Shown here in pieces: positions 50,568 through 58,874 of a stretch of 64,000 nt of DNA. Numbering within the stretch: position 1 is the stretch's first letter; each line of letters starts with the position of its first letter. Position numbers and translations under genes: made by a program. The notes beneath the pieces were generated by a model. The model was given only the letters and a program-made list of their open reading frames with translations, did no database searches and was not told where the DNA came from. Source of the DNA: Actinomadura sp. NAK00032 (lineage in GTDB: Bacteria; Actinomycetota; Actinomycetes; Streptosporangiales; Streptosporangiaceae); assembly GCF_013364275.1 (NCBI RefSeq), contig NZ_CP054932.1, positions 3,534,001-3,598,000 of the forward strand, read 5' to 3'.

Positions 50568-51729
50568 CGCCGTGCGCCGAGGCCCCGCCGCGGTCGTCCG
50601 GGCCCTGGCGGGGCTCGTGCTGGGCGCGGCCACCGCCGGCGTGGAGCTGGTGCTGCTGGCGGGGGCGGCGCTGCTCATGGCGTACTCGCTGGCCTTCTCC
50701 CGCGGGCGGCGGGCGGTCCCGGCGGCCGTCGCGGACGCCGCCGAGCTGCTTACCGAGCTGGAGATGCGGCGGCTGCGCGCCTTCCTCGGCGAGGACCGGG
50801 CCGTCCAGTACGGTCCGCTGCGGGCGCTCGCCTACCTCGTCCTGCGGGTGCCGGTGGGCCTGCTCGGCGCCGCGATCCTGCTGCTGATCGCCTACGGCGT
50901 GACGCTCGGGGTCCGGCTCGCGGTGAGCTGGTGGATCACCGGCGACTACCTGGACGGCATCCCGCCGGCCTGGTGGATCGTCCTCTACACCGCCGTCGTG
51001 GGCGTTGTGCTGCTCTTCCTCGCCGTGTACGGCCTGGTCGGCGTGGTGGCGCTGGAGAAGGGCGTGGCGCGGCGCTGCCTCGGGCCGAGCCCGCTGGCGG
51101 AGTACGAGCGCCGCATCGCGCAGCTGTCGGTGACGCGGGCCGAGGTGGTGGACGCGGTGGACGACGAGCGCCGCCGCATAGAGCGCGACCTGCACGACGG
51201 CGTCCAGCAGCGGCTCGTGGCGCTCGGCATGCTGATCGGCCGGGCCCGCCGCGCCGGCGACCACGAGCGGGCGGCGGAGCTGCTGAAGCAGGCGCACGAG
51301 GAGTCGCAGCGGGCCCTTGCGGACCTGCGCGAGGTGACCTGGCGGGTCTACCCGGCCGCGCTGGACGGCGAGGGCCTGCGCGCGGCACTGGAGACGGTGG
51401 CCGAGCGGTCCGCGGTGCCGGTGGCGATCGACTACGACGTGCCGGGGCGCCCGCCGCACGCGGTGGAGACCGCCGCGTACTTCGTCGTCTGCGAGGCCGT
51501 CACGAACGCCGCCAAGCACTCCGGCGCGCGGGCGGTGCGGGTCGCCGTCGCGGGTTCCGGGACAATGGTCGGCGTGCGCATCGAAGACGACGGGTGCGGG
51601 GGCGCCGACCCGGCCGGCGGCGGGCTGGCGGGCCTGGCCCGCCGGGTGGCCGCGCTGGACGGGACGTTCGCCGTGGACAGCCCGCGGGGCGGCCCGACGG
51701 TGATCACCGCGGAGCTGCCATGCGGGTGA
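50551..51729 (+). CDS. NarL-type sensor histidine kinase
   Basis: A 392-residue membrane kinase. Hydrophobic segments lie at about 12-35, 83-112 and 128-152 (two close helices); the HisKA_3 phospho-acceptor region is DERRRIERDLHDGVQQRLVALG, and HATPase_c motifs include AVTNAAKHSG and GGGLAGLARRVAAL. The extracytoplasmic loop is short, so an intramembrane or lipid-related signal is possible. Start at the GTG at 50551 is set by GGAGG upstream and by overlap with dedA; the stop overlaps the response-regulator start by 10 bases, coupling the pair. Confidence 0.92.
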   Translation: MTASTDAVRRGPAAVVRALAGLVLGAATAGVELVLLAGAALLMAYSLAFSRGRRAVPAAVADAAELLTELEMRRLRAFLGEDRAVQYGPLRALAYLVLRVPVGLLGAAILLLIAYGVTLGVRLAVSWWITGDYLDGIPPAWWIVLYTAVVGVVLLFLAVYGLVGVVALEKGVARRCLGPSPLAEYERRIAQLSVTRAEVVDAVDDERRRIERDLHDGVQQRLVALGMLIGRARRAGDHERAAELLKQAHEESQRALADLREVTWRVYPAALDGEGLRAALETVAERSAVPVAIDYDVPGRPPHAVETAAYFVVCEAVTNAAKHSGARAVRVAVAGSGTMVGVRIEDDGCGGADPAGGGLAGLARRVAALDGTFAVDSPRGGPTVITAELPCG

Positions 51730-52376
51730 TGCTGGCCGAGGACTCGACGCTGCTGCGCGAGGGCCTCGTGCGGCTGCTCGCCGAGGAGGGCCACGAGGTG
51801 GCCGCGGCGGTCGGCGACGGCGACGCGCTGATCGCGGCCGTGGCCGCGTCGGGCGAGCAGGGCCCGCCCGACGTCGTGGTGGTGGACGTCCGGATGCCGC
51901 CGACGCACACCGACGAGGGCCTGCGCGCGGCGCTGGAGATCCGGCGGCGCTGGCCGGGGGTCGGGGTGCTCGTGCTGTCGCAGTACGTGGAGAAGCGCTA
52001 CGCCACCGAGCTGATCACGGCCGACACCACCGGCGTCGGCTATCTGCTGAAGGACCGGGTCGCGCAGGTGGACGAGTTCCTGGACGCGCTCGACCGGGTC
52101 GGCGCGGGCGGGGCGGCGTTCGATCCCGAGGTGGTCCGGCGGCTGCTGGCGCACAGCACGCACACCGATCCGCTGGCCCGCCTCACGCCGCGGGAGCGGG
52201 ACGTCCTCGACAACATGGCCCAAGGGCATACGAACGCCTCGATAGGCGCCAACCTGCACATCTCGCAGAGCGCGGTCGAGAAGCACGTCAACGCGATCTT
52301 CGACAAGCTCGACCTGTCGCACGCCGCCGGCTACAGCCGCCGGGTCCTCGCCGTCCTCCGCTATCTGGGCAGTTGA
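51720..52376 (+). CDS. NarL/LuxR-family response regulator
   Basis: A 218-residue regulator: receiver domain with AEDS acidic pocket, phospho-acceptor Asp in VVVVDVRMPP and Lys in YLLKDRV, then a LuxR-type HTH (LTPRERDVLDNMAQGHTNASIGANLHISQSAVEKHVNAIFDKL is split over residues about 150-192). Immediately follows its kinase with a 10-base overlap. Target genes are unknown; dedA upstream is the simplest candidate. Confidence 0.95.
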   Translation: MRVMLAEDSTLLREGLVRLLAEEGHEVAAAVGDGDALIAAVAASGEQGPPDVVVVDVRMPPTHTDEGLRAALEIRRRWPGVGVLVLSQYVEKRYATELITADTTGVGYLLKDRVAQVDEFLDALDRVGAGGAAFDPEVVRRLLAHSTHTDPLARLTPRERDVLDNMAQGHTNASIGANLHISQSAVEKHVNAIFDKLDLSHAAGYSRRVLAVLRYLGS

Positions 52377-52538
52377 ACCGTCCGAAATAGGACTAACGGC
52401 CACAAACCGGGTATGGCTCCGGTCGTACGATCGCGAACGCCCCCGCGGCCCGCGCGAGCGCGCTCGGCCGCGGGCGGCCGGCGCGCGTCGGCCGCCGTCC
52501 GGGCGCCCGCGAACCGGCTCTCAACAGAGGGAGAGGTC

Positions 52539-53753
52539 GTGGCGGACACCAACCGAGGCGTCGTGTACCAGGCGCCGGGCGAGGTCACGGTGGAGGACCT
52601 GGACTTCCCGAAGCTCGAACTGGCCGAACAGGGCGGGCGCAAGCTGCAGCACGGCGCCATCCTGAAGGTCCTGGCCACCAACATCTGCGGTTCCGACCAG
52701 CACATGGTGCGCGGCCGGACGACCGCGCCCGCCGGGCTCACGCTCGGCCACGAGATCACCGGCGAGGTGATCGAGACCGGCGGGGACGTCGAGTTCGTCA
52801 AGGCGGGCGACCTCGTCAGCGTCCCGTTCAACATCGCGTGCGGCCGCTGCCGCAACTGCAAGGAGCGCCACACCGGCGTGTGCGAGAACGTCAACCGGGC
52901 GCGGCCGGGCGCCGCCTACGGCTACGTCGACATGGGCGGCTGGCACGGCGGGCAGGCCCGCTACGCGGTCGTCCCGTACGCGGACTTCAACCTGCTCAAG
53001 TTCCCCGGTGACCGGGACACCGTGATGGCGAAGCTGCCCGACCTGGCGATGCTGTCGGACATCTTCCCGACCGGCTACCACGGCGCCTACACCGCCGGCG
53101 TCACCACCGGCTCCACCGTGTACGTCGCGGGCGCGGGACCGGTCGGCCTCGCGTGCGCGACCGCCTGCCTGCTGCTCGGCGCCGCCGTCGTGATCGTCGG
53201 CGACATGAACGAGCAGCGGCTCGCGCAGGCCCGCGGGTTCGGCTGCGAGACGATCGACCTGTCGCGGCACGGTGACGTCGGCGCCCAGATCGAGCAGATC
53301 CTCGGCGTCCCCGAGGTGGACGCGGCCGTCGACTGCGTCGGGTTCGAGGCGCGCGGCCAGGGCCACGAGGGGGCGCGGACGGAGCAGCCCGCGACCGTCC
53401 TCAACACGCTGATGGACATCACCCGCGCGGCGGGCGGGGTCGGCATCCCCGGCCTGTACGTGACCGGCGACCCGGGCGCGGCGGACGAGAACGCCAAGGT
53501 GGGGCAGCTCGGCCTGCGGATCGGGACCGGCTGGGCGAAGTCGGAGTACTTCGTCACGGGCCAGTGCCCGGTGATGTCCTACAACCGGCAGCTGATGATG
53601 GCGATCCTGTACGACCGGGTCCAGATCGCGCGCAACGTCAACGCGTCGGTGATCCCGCTGGAGCAGGCGCCCGAGGGGTACGCCGAGTTCGACAAGGGCG
53701 CGGCGCGCAAGTACATCCTCGACCCGCACGGCACCCTGGGCGCCGCTGCCTGA
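52539..53753 (+). CDS. fdhA: Glutathione-independent formaldehyde dehydrogenase-like zinc enzyme
   Basis: A 404-residue medium-chain zinc dehydrogenase of the formaldehyde dismutase/dehydrogenase group that oxidises formaldehyde with NAD+. Catalytic zinc ligands lie in NICGSDQHM and GHEITGEV; the structural zinc site is CGRCRNCKERHTGVC; the Rossmann motif is GAGPVG, and the long C-terminal VGIPGLYVTGDPGAAD insertion is typical for FdhA. The GTG at 52539 follows AGAGGGAGAG. It stands alone. The related enzyme at 25677-26870 is shorter and diverged. Confidence 0.93.
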   Translation: MADTNRGVVYQAPGEVTVEDLDFPKLELAEQGGRKLQHGAILKVLATNICGSDQHMVRGRTTAPAGLTLGHEITGEVIETGGDVEFVKAGDLVSVPFNIACGRCRNCKERHTGVCENVNRARPGAAYGYVDMGGWHGGQARYAVVPYADFNLLKFPGDRDTVMAKLPDLAMLSDIFPTGYHGAYTAGVTTGSTVYVAGAGPVGLACATACLLLGAAVVIVGDMNEQRLAQARGFGCETIDLSRHGDVGAQIEQILGVPEVDAAVDCVGFEARGQGHEGARTEQPATVLNTLMDITRAAGGVGIPGLYVTGDPGAADENAKVGQLGLRIGTGWAKSEYFVTGQCPVMSYNRQLMMAILYDRVQIARNVNASVIPLEQAPEGYAEFDKGAARKYILDPHGTLGAAA

Positions 53754-53754
53754 C

Positions 53755-53774
53755 CCCGGCGGGGGAGTGCCGGG
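53755..53774. terminator. Bidirectional hairpin between convergent genes
   Basis: CCCGGC (53755-53760) and GCCGGG (53769-53774) with an 8-base loop fill the 22-base gap between the formaldehyde-dehydrogenase-like and GMC oxidoreductase genes. Confidence 0.45.
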
Positions 53775-53775
53775 A

Positions 53776-55584
53776 TCAGGTGATGCCGGCGGCGATCCGC
53801 GACGCCATCGCCATGACGGTGAGCTGCGGGTTCACCTCGGGGCACGTCGGCAGGACGGACGCGTCCGCGACGTGCACCCCGCGCACGCCCCGCAGCCGCC
53901 CGGCCGGGTCCACCGGAGCGGCGGCCGCGGCGGCGCCGAGCCGCGCCGTCCCGGTCGGGTGGAACCCGGCCAGGTGCAGGTCGGCGGGCGCCGCCGCCGC
54001 GACGGCCCGCGCCAGGGCCTCCTCGTTCCGGACGACGGGGTCGCGTGCCAGCCCGGTCAGCACCTCCTCGGCCCCGGCGGCGAACAGGACGCGCCCCATC
54101 GCGGCCATCGCGCGGCGGAGCCGCCCGGCGTCGCGGGGAGCGAGGTCGTAGCGGAGCAGGGCGCGGCGCCGGGCGCCGAGGACGCGGCCGGACGGGGCGT
54201 CGGCGATCATCGCGCCGAGCACGGCGAGGCGGTGCGCGCCGGCCAGCTCGCCGCGCAGCCGCCGCCCGATCCCGGGCAGCGGGAACGACGCCATGCCCGG
54301 CGGCGTCGCCGTCGCCTCGATGAGGATTCCGTCGCCGTGCAGCTCCTCGATGCCGACGCTCTGCATCACCCCGTGCCACGACTCGACGGGCTCGGCGAAG
54401 CGCCCCGCCATGTTCGTCGCGGGGTGGACGGCCATGCCCCGGCCCAGCTCCGGATGCCCGCCGAGGCCGGAGCGCCGCAGCAGCAGGGGCGTCTGCGTGG
54501 CGCTGGCCGCGACGACGATGCGGGGCGCCAGGATCTCGAACGCCGTGCCGTCGGGGCGGCGCGCGCGCACGCCGGTGGCGGTCCCGCGTTCGACCAGGAC
54601 GCGTTCGACGCGCGCGTGGGTGACGATGCGCGCCCCGGCCTCGCACGCCTGAGGGAGCGCGTTCAGGTGCACGCCGTACTTGGCGTTGTGCGGACACCCC
54701 ACGGCGCACTGCGCGCTGCCCATGCAGCCCGGCGCGTTGCGGCGCAGCGGCGCGGCCCGCCAGCCGAGCCGCTCGGCGCCCGCGAGCGCGAGCAGCCCGT
54801 TGCGGCCGAGCGGCCCGACCGGCTGCCGCGCGACGCGCAGCGTGGCCTCGACCTCGTCCAGGTGCGCGCCGAAGTCCTCCACCGGGACGCCGAGCGACGC
54901 CCAGCGGCGCAGGACGCGGCCGGGTGTCCGGTAGCAGGTGCCGCTGTTGACGACGGTCGTCCCGCCGACCGCGCGGCCCTCGGGCAGCAGCACCGGCGGG
55001 CGGCCGAGCGCCACCGCCGCGCCGCCGTCCCGGTACAGGTCGAGGAACCGGTCGAGCGGCCGGCGCTCCCGGAACTCGGCCGCGCCGAAGCGCCGCCCCT
55101 CCTCCAGGACGACCACCGACAGGCCGCGCCGGGCCAGGGTCCGCGCCGCCATCGCGCCGCCCGCGCCGGACCCGACCACGACGGCGTCGGCGGTCGCGCA
55201 GGCCGGCCACCCGGCGGACGGGGTGCAGTCCAGCGCCGCGTCGGGGCGCACCAGGCCCTCCGGCTCCGGCGGGCCGGGCAGCAGCCCCGTCCCGGCGGCC
55301 AGCAGCAGCGGGGGCTTCACCGCCTCGATGACCCGGGCGGCGGCCGGGCGGGCCGCCAGCAGCGCGCAGAGCGCGTCCCGCCGGGCCGGATCCAGCCGGT
55401 CGAGGGGCCGCCCGACGGCGAGCCGCGCCAGCGCGTCCAGCGCGCCGGTCCCGGCGGCCAGGCCGAGCCGCGCCGGGCCGGGCAGCGCCCGCGCGATCGC
55501 CTCCGCGCCGGCGGTGACGCGCGCCAGCTCCGCGTCGTCGTCGATGCCGAGCAGGACCGAGACCGTCCCCGCCATGGTGCTCAC
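53776..55584 (-). CDS. GMC-family FAD oxidoreductase
   Basis: A 602-residue flavoenzyme. The FAD Rossmann motif VVVGSGAGG is at about 135-143; an extra N-terminal helical region (about 1-120) precedes it, as in long-chain alcohol oxidases. GGTTVVNSGTCYR, HPATNMAGRF and the C-terminal GFHPTGTARLG...VADASVLPT are GMC signatures, with CMGSAQCAVGCPHNAKYG resembling the Cys-rich segment of fatty alcohol oxidases and cholesterol oxidase-like proteins. GTG 55584 overlaps the upstream stop by four bases. A lipid alcohol or sterol substrate is plausible. Third gene of an operon led by a GntR regulator. Confidence 0.9.
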   Translation of the reverse strand: MSTMAGTVSVLLGIDDDAELARVTAGAEAIARALPGPARLGLAAGTGALDALARLAVGRPLDRLDPARRDALCALLAARPAAARVIEAVKPPLLLAAGTGLLPGPPEPEGLVRPDAALDCTPSAGWPACATADAVVVGSGAGGAMAARTLARRGLSVVVLEEGRRFGAAEFRERRPLDRFLDLYRDGGAAVALGRPPVLLPEGRAVGGTTVVNSGTCYRTPGRVLRRWASLGVPVEDFGAHLDEVEATLRVARQPVGPLGRNGLLALAGAERLGWRAAPLRRNAPGCMGSAQCAVGCPHNAKYGVHLNALPQACEAGARIVTHARVERVLVERGTATGVRARRPDGTAFEILAPRIVVAASATQTPLLLRRSGLGGHPELGRGMAVHPATNMAGRFAEPVESWHGVMQSVGIEELHGDGILIEATATPPGMASFPLPGIGRRLRGELAGAHRLAVLGAMIADAPSGRVLGARRRALLRYDLAPRDAGRLRRAMAAMGRVLFAAGAEEVLTGLARDPVVRNEEALARAVAAAAPADLHLAGFHPTGTARLGAAAAAAPVDPAGRLRGVRGVHVADASVLPTCPEVNPQLTVMAMASRIAAGIT

Positions 55585-56957
55585 CGCAGGCCCACCTCCG
55601 CGTGGCCGGTGCCGTCCAGCCGCCATTCGCGCTCGGTCCGCCAGGCGCGCCCCTCCCGGCGCGCGAGAACGATCCGCACGTCCGCGCGCTCGGAGTTGCG
55701 GCAGACCGCCGGGGCGCCGTCCGGGTCGGCGTAGTCGACCGCGACGGTCCGCGCCGGCCGCTGCGTGACCGCGACGTGCAGCAGCCGGTCGCCGACGCGC
55801 CCCCGGACGGTCCAGGTCGGGAGGCGGATGTCGGCGCGCAGCCGGAGGGCCGCGAGGAGCGGGTCGCCGGACGGCAGGTCCCGCCCGTCCACCCGGAGCC
55901 GGACGAACGGCAGCGGCGGCAGCCGGTCCAGGCCCGGCCGCGTCGAGACGGCCGCCACGATCTCGCACACGTCCCCGCCGCCGAGGTCGGCGTGCAGCCA
56001 CGCCCAGCGGCGCGCGTTGCCGTGCCCGTAGATCCGTGCCGAGGCGCCCGGGGCGTCCGCCAGTTCCAGGACCCGGTCGCCGAACCGCACCGCGCCGCTG
56101 TACGCGGCCGACGGCTTCGGGACGATCTGCGCCGCCGGCAGCAGCTCCCGCTCCCACGCCCAGCGCGGGAACGTGTACAGCGGCGGCCCGCCGCCCGCCT
56201 CGCGCAGCTCCCAGCCGATCGGGCCCGCCGTGCCGGTGAGCCGGTCGCCGGCCTGGACGACCGGCCCGGCGGCGAAGTCGGCGTCCTCGCGAGGGCTCCA
56301 TTCGTCCGGGCCGAACCGCCCGAACACCGGCCGCTCGCCCGGCGGGAACACCGCCGCCCAACCATGTGCGCGCGCGCCGCCGCCGTCCGGTGCGACCAGT
56401 TCGTGGTGCAGCCACACGCCGGTGCCGGTCACCGGGTCGGTCAGCGTCGTGTACCAGACCTCCAGCCGCCCGGCCTGTCCCCGCCAGCGCGGCCGCATCG
56501 GGTCGGCGGCCCGCGCCGGGACGCGGAAGCTCGCGAGGAAGGCCGCCAGGTCGCGGCGCAGCTGGAAGCGCAGCCGCGCCTCGCCGACCACCGCGCCGTC
56601 CGCGTCGGTCACGGTGGCCGGCAGCGACGTCATCGACCGGACGGGCCGGCGCGGCGACACCGACTTCCAGCCGTCCAGGCGCAAGCGGCGGCCGTCGGCG
56701 GCCGTGAAGTCGAGCGTGTAGCGGATCCTGCGGGCGGCGAGCGGCGCGACCCGCAGCCGCCCCGAGGCCGCCCGGTCGTCCGCCCAGCCCGGCACGCTGA
56801 CGCGCCCGGTCAGGGCGCCCTCCGCGTCGCCCCAGGGGCGCAGCACGCCGGGCAGGTCGGCGTCCAGCTCCAGCCGCATCGGCCGCGTCCGGTCCTCCCC
56901 GGCGAGCCGCAGGGCGCCCTCCATGACCTCGCTGAACGTCGTGCGCCTGGCGGTCAT
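55581..56957 (-). CDS. Uncharacterised protein in GMC-oxidase operon, AttH/lipocalin-like features
   Basis: I do not recognise this 458-residue protein with confidence. It is soluble and beta-rich, with paired tryptophan/aromatic motifs (WLHHELVAPDG; GGPPLYTFPRWAWERELLP; IYGHGNARRWAWLHADLGGGD) that recall AttH/CrtC-type lipocalins and tocopherol-cyclase-like barrels, suggesting binding of a hydrophobic ligand. It overlaps both neighbours by four bases (ATGA with the GntR gene, GTGA with the GMC gene), so the three are translated together. A partner supplying or binding the substrate of the oxidoreductase is an inference. Confidence 0.6.
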   Translation of the reverse strand: MTARRTTFSEVMEGALRLAGEDRTRPMRLELDADLPGVLRPWGDAEGALTGRVSVPGWADDRAASGRLRVAPLAARRIRYTLDFTAADGRRLRLDGWKSVSPRRPVRSMTSLPATVTDADGAVVGEARLRFQLRRDLAAFLASFRVPARAADPMRPRWRGQAGRLEVWYTTLTDPVTGTGVWLHHELVAPDGGGARAHGWAAVFPPGERPVFGRFGPDEWSPREDADFAAGPVVQAGDRLTGTAGPIGWELREAGGGPPLYTFPRWAWERELLPAAQIVPKPSAAYSGAVRFGDRVLELADAPGASARIYGHGNARRWAWLHADLGGGDVCEIVAAVSTRPGLDRLPPLPFVRLRVDGRDLPSGDPLLAALRLRADIRLPTWTVRGRVGDRLLHVAVTQRPARTVAVDYADPDGAPAVCRNSERADVRIVLARREGRAWRTEREWRLDGTGHAEVGLR

Positions 56958-57649
56958 CGCGCACCCCGCGTCATGATCGCCTCGGTCTCGGCGAAGTAGG
57001 CGTCGGCCGCCGCCCGCGTCCGGTCCGGGTCGCCGTCGCACAGCGCGCCGATCAGCGGGGCGAGCCGGTCGGCCGCCGCGCCGGGGTCGGCGAACGCGTG
57101 CGCGAACCGCTCCCGGACGGCCAGGTAGGCGTTCAGCAGCGCGTTCACCATGAACCCGTACACCCGGTTCCCGGTCGCGCCGCCGATGACGCGGTGGATC
57201 TCGCACTCGGCGAGCTGCGCCGCGGCCGCGTCCGGCGCGGCGCGGACCTCCTCGGCCAGGTCCCGCAGCAGGGCGCGCTGCGCGGCCGTCGCGCGCTCCG
57301 CCGCCCGCGCCGCCGCCCGCGCGCCGACCTCGCGCCGCACCTCGAAGATCTCCACCATCCACGCGGGCCCGACCGTGCGGGCCAGCATCGGCAGCAGCTC
57401 CGGCCCGCCGAGCCGCTCGTAGTCGCGGACGCGCGTCCCCACCCCGTGCCGGGTCTCCAGCAGCCCGGCCTGCGCGAGCCGGACGATCGCGTGCTTCAGC
57501 GACGTCCGCGTCACCGCGTACCCGGCGGCCAGCTCCCGCTCCGGCGGCAGGTAGGAGCCGGGCGGGTACCGGCCGCTGAGCACGTCGTCGCGCAGCCGGT
57601 CGACGAGCGAGTCCACGACGGTGTCGCGGGGGATCGGCGAGGACGGCAC
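56954..57649 (-). CDS. GntR/FadR-family transcriptional regulator
   Basis: A 231-residue FadR-type regulator: N-terminal winged HTH (PPGSYLPPERELAAGYAVTRTSLKHAIVRL across residues 30-59) and C-terminal FCD ligand domain with metal-binding His/Asp candidates (EIHRVIGG, VRERFAHAF). It leads an operon with an unknown protein and a GMC oxidoreductase. A near-perfect 29-base palindrome lies just upstream at 57660-57688, a likely operator. The GTG at 57649 follows CTGGAGG. FadR-like proteins bind acyl-CoA, organic acids or sugars; the ligand here is unknown. Confidence 0.92.
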   Translation of the reverse strand: MPSSPIPRDTVVDSLVDRLRDDVLSGRYPPGSYLPPERELAAGYAVTRTSLKHAIVRLAQAGLLETRHGVGTRVRDYERLGGPELLPMLARTVGPAWMVEIFEVRREVGARAAARAAERATAAQRALLRDLAEEVRAAPDAAAAQLAECEIHRVIGGATGNRVYGFMVNALLNAYLAVRERFAHAFADPGAAADRLAPLIGALCDGDPDRTRAAADAYFAETEAIMTRGAR

Positions 57650-57659
57650 GGAACCTCCA

Positions 57660-57688
57660 GTGGTCTAGTGGCTCAGCCACTGGACCAC
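57660..57688. promoter_or_regulatory. 29-base palindrome, likely GntR operator
   Basis: GTGGTCTAGTGGCT (57660-57673) and AGCCACTGGACCAC (57675-57688) are inverted repeats around one central base, 13 of 14 pairs matching. It begins 11 bases upstream of the GntR start and also lies about 85 bases before the divergent YbaK gene. Confidence 0.75.
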
Positions 57689-57771
57689 GCAGCGCGTCGC
57701 GGCGTCAAGACCGTGGCAGGGTGGGCCCCGGGAAACACGTGGTGGCCCGGGAACACGGAGAGGACGCACAG

Positions 57772-58290
57772 ATGCTCGGCACGCTCGACTGGGGACCGGC
57801 GGACGGACGGCACGACCTCCTCGCGGCGCCCGTCGCCGCCGCGATCGGCGCGGTACCGGACGCCGAGGTCGCGGAGATCGACCCGGATCTGGCCGACACG
57901 GCGGCGTTCTGCGAGCGCTACGCCGTTCCCCTCGACGCGAGCGCCAACTGCGTGGTCGTCGCCGCCAAGCGCGGCGGCGAGGTCTCCTACGCCGCGTGCA
58001 TGGTGCTCGCCACCGGCCGCGCCGACGTGAACGGCGTCGTCCGCAAGCACCTCGGCGCCCGCAAGGTCTCGTTCGCCCCGATGGCGGACGCGACCTCGCT
58101 CACCGCCATGGAGTACGGCGGGATCACCCCGGTCGGCCTCCCCGAGGGCTGGCCGGTCCTGGTGGACGAGGCCGTCGCCGCCGCCCCGCGCGTCGTCATC
58201 GGCAGCGGCCTGCGCAAGTCGAAGATCATGCTCCCCGGCAAGGCGCTCACGGCCCTTCCGTCCGCCGAACTCCTCGCCCTGGCCCAGTGA
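57772..58290 (+). CDS. YbaK/EbsC-family aminoacyl-tRNA deacylase
   Basis: A 172-residue trans-editing hydrolase of the YbaK/ProX fold, which clears misacylated tRNA (Cys-tRNA-Pro or similar). The catalytic lysine candidate lies in HLGARKVSFAP, and the GGITPVGLP loop and GSGLRKSKI strand are family signatures. GGAGAGGA precedes the ATG at 57772. Its stop overlaps the start of the HD gene by four bases (GTGA), an unusual coupling to an HD phosphohydrolase. Confidence 0.9.
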   Translation: MLGTLDWGPADGRHDLLAAPVAAAIGAVPDAEVAEIDPDLADTAAFCERYAVPLDASANCVVVAAKRGGEVSYAACMVLATGRADVNGVVRKHLGARKVSFAPMADATSLTAMEYGGITPVGLPEGWPVLVDEAVAAAPRVVIGSGLRKSKIMLPGKALTALPSAELLALAQ

Positions 58291-58874
58291 GCGGCGCGCT
58301 GCGCCGGGCGCTGGCCGACCCGGGGCCGCGCCCGCTGCCGGACGAGGCCGCCCGCCTCCTGACCGCCGTGAACGCGCCGCCGCGCCTCGCCGCGCACCTG
58401 CGCGCCGTCCACGACGTGGCCGCCGACCTGGTCGCCTGGGTCCGCGAGCGCCACCCGGCGGCGGCCGTGGACGCGGAGGCCGTCCTGTTCGGCGCGGCCG
58501 TGCACGACATCGGCAAGGCCCTGCACCCGGCGGAGCTGTCCGGCCCCGGAGCGCGGCACGAGCCGGCCGGGCACGCCCTGCTGCGCGAGCACGGCGTCCC
58601 CGAGCGCCTCGCGCGCTTCGCCCGCACCCACGCGTCCTGGGACGGCCCCGGCATCGGCCTCGACGACCTCCTGGTCGGCCTGGCCGACAAGGTCTGGAAG
58701 GCCAAGCGGGTCCCCGATCTCGAACAGCGGGTCGTGGACGTCCTCGCCGCCGCGTCCGGCCAGGAGCCGTGGCAGGTCTTCATGGACCTCGACGACGTCT
58801 GCGACCGCCTCGCCGCCGGGGCCGACGAGCGCCTGGCCTTCCAGGCCGCCTATCCGGTCGAGTCGACGGCGTAG
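58287..58874 (+). CDS. HD-domain phosphohydrolase-like protein
   Basis: A 195-residue HD-superfamily protein. His in LRAVHDVAADL, the doublet in GAAVHDIGKAL, a His in GHALLREHGV and the Asp in GLADKVW are the expected metal ligands. It is coupled to the YbaK gene through a GTGA overlap. Its 3' end overlaps the convergent flavin oxidase gene by 25 bases. A nucleotide or phosphoester substrate is unknown. The enzyme is not closely similar to the HD protein at 1676-2272. Confidence 0.85.
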   Translation: MSGALRRALADPGPRPLPDEAARLLTAVNAPPRLAAHLRAVHDVAADLVAWVRERHPAAAVDAEAVLFGAAVHDIGKALHPAELSGPGARHEPAGHALLREHGVPERLARFARTHASWDGPGIGLDDLLVGLADKVWKAKRVPDLEQRVVDVLAAASGQEPWQVFMDLDDVCDRLAAGADERLAFQAAYPVESTA

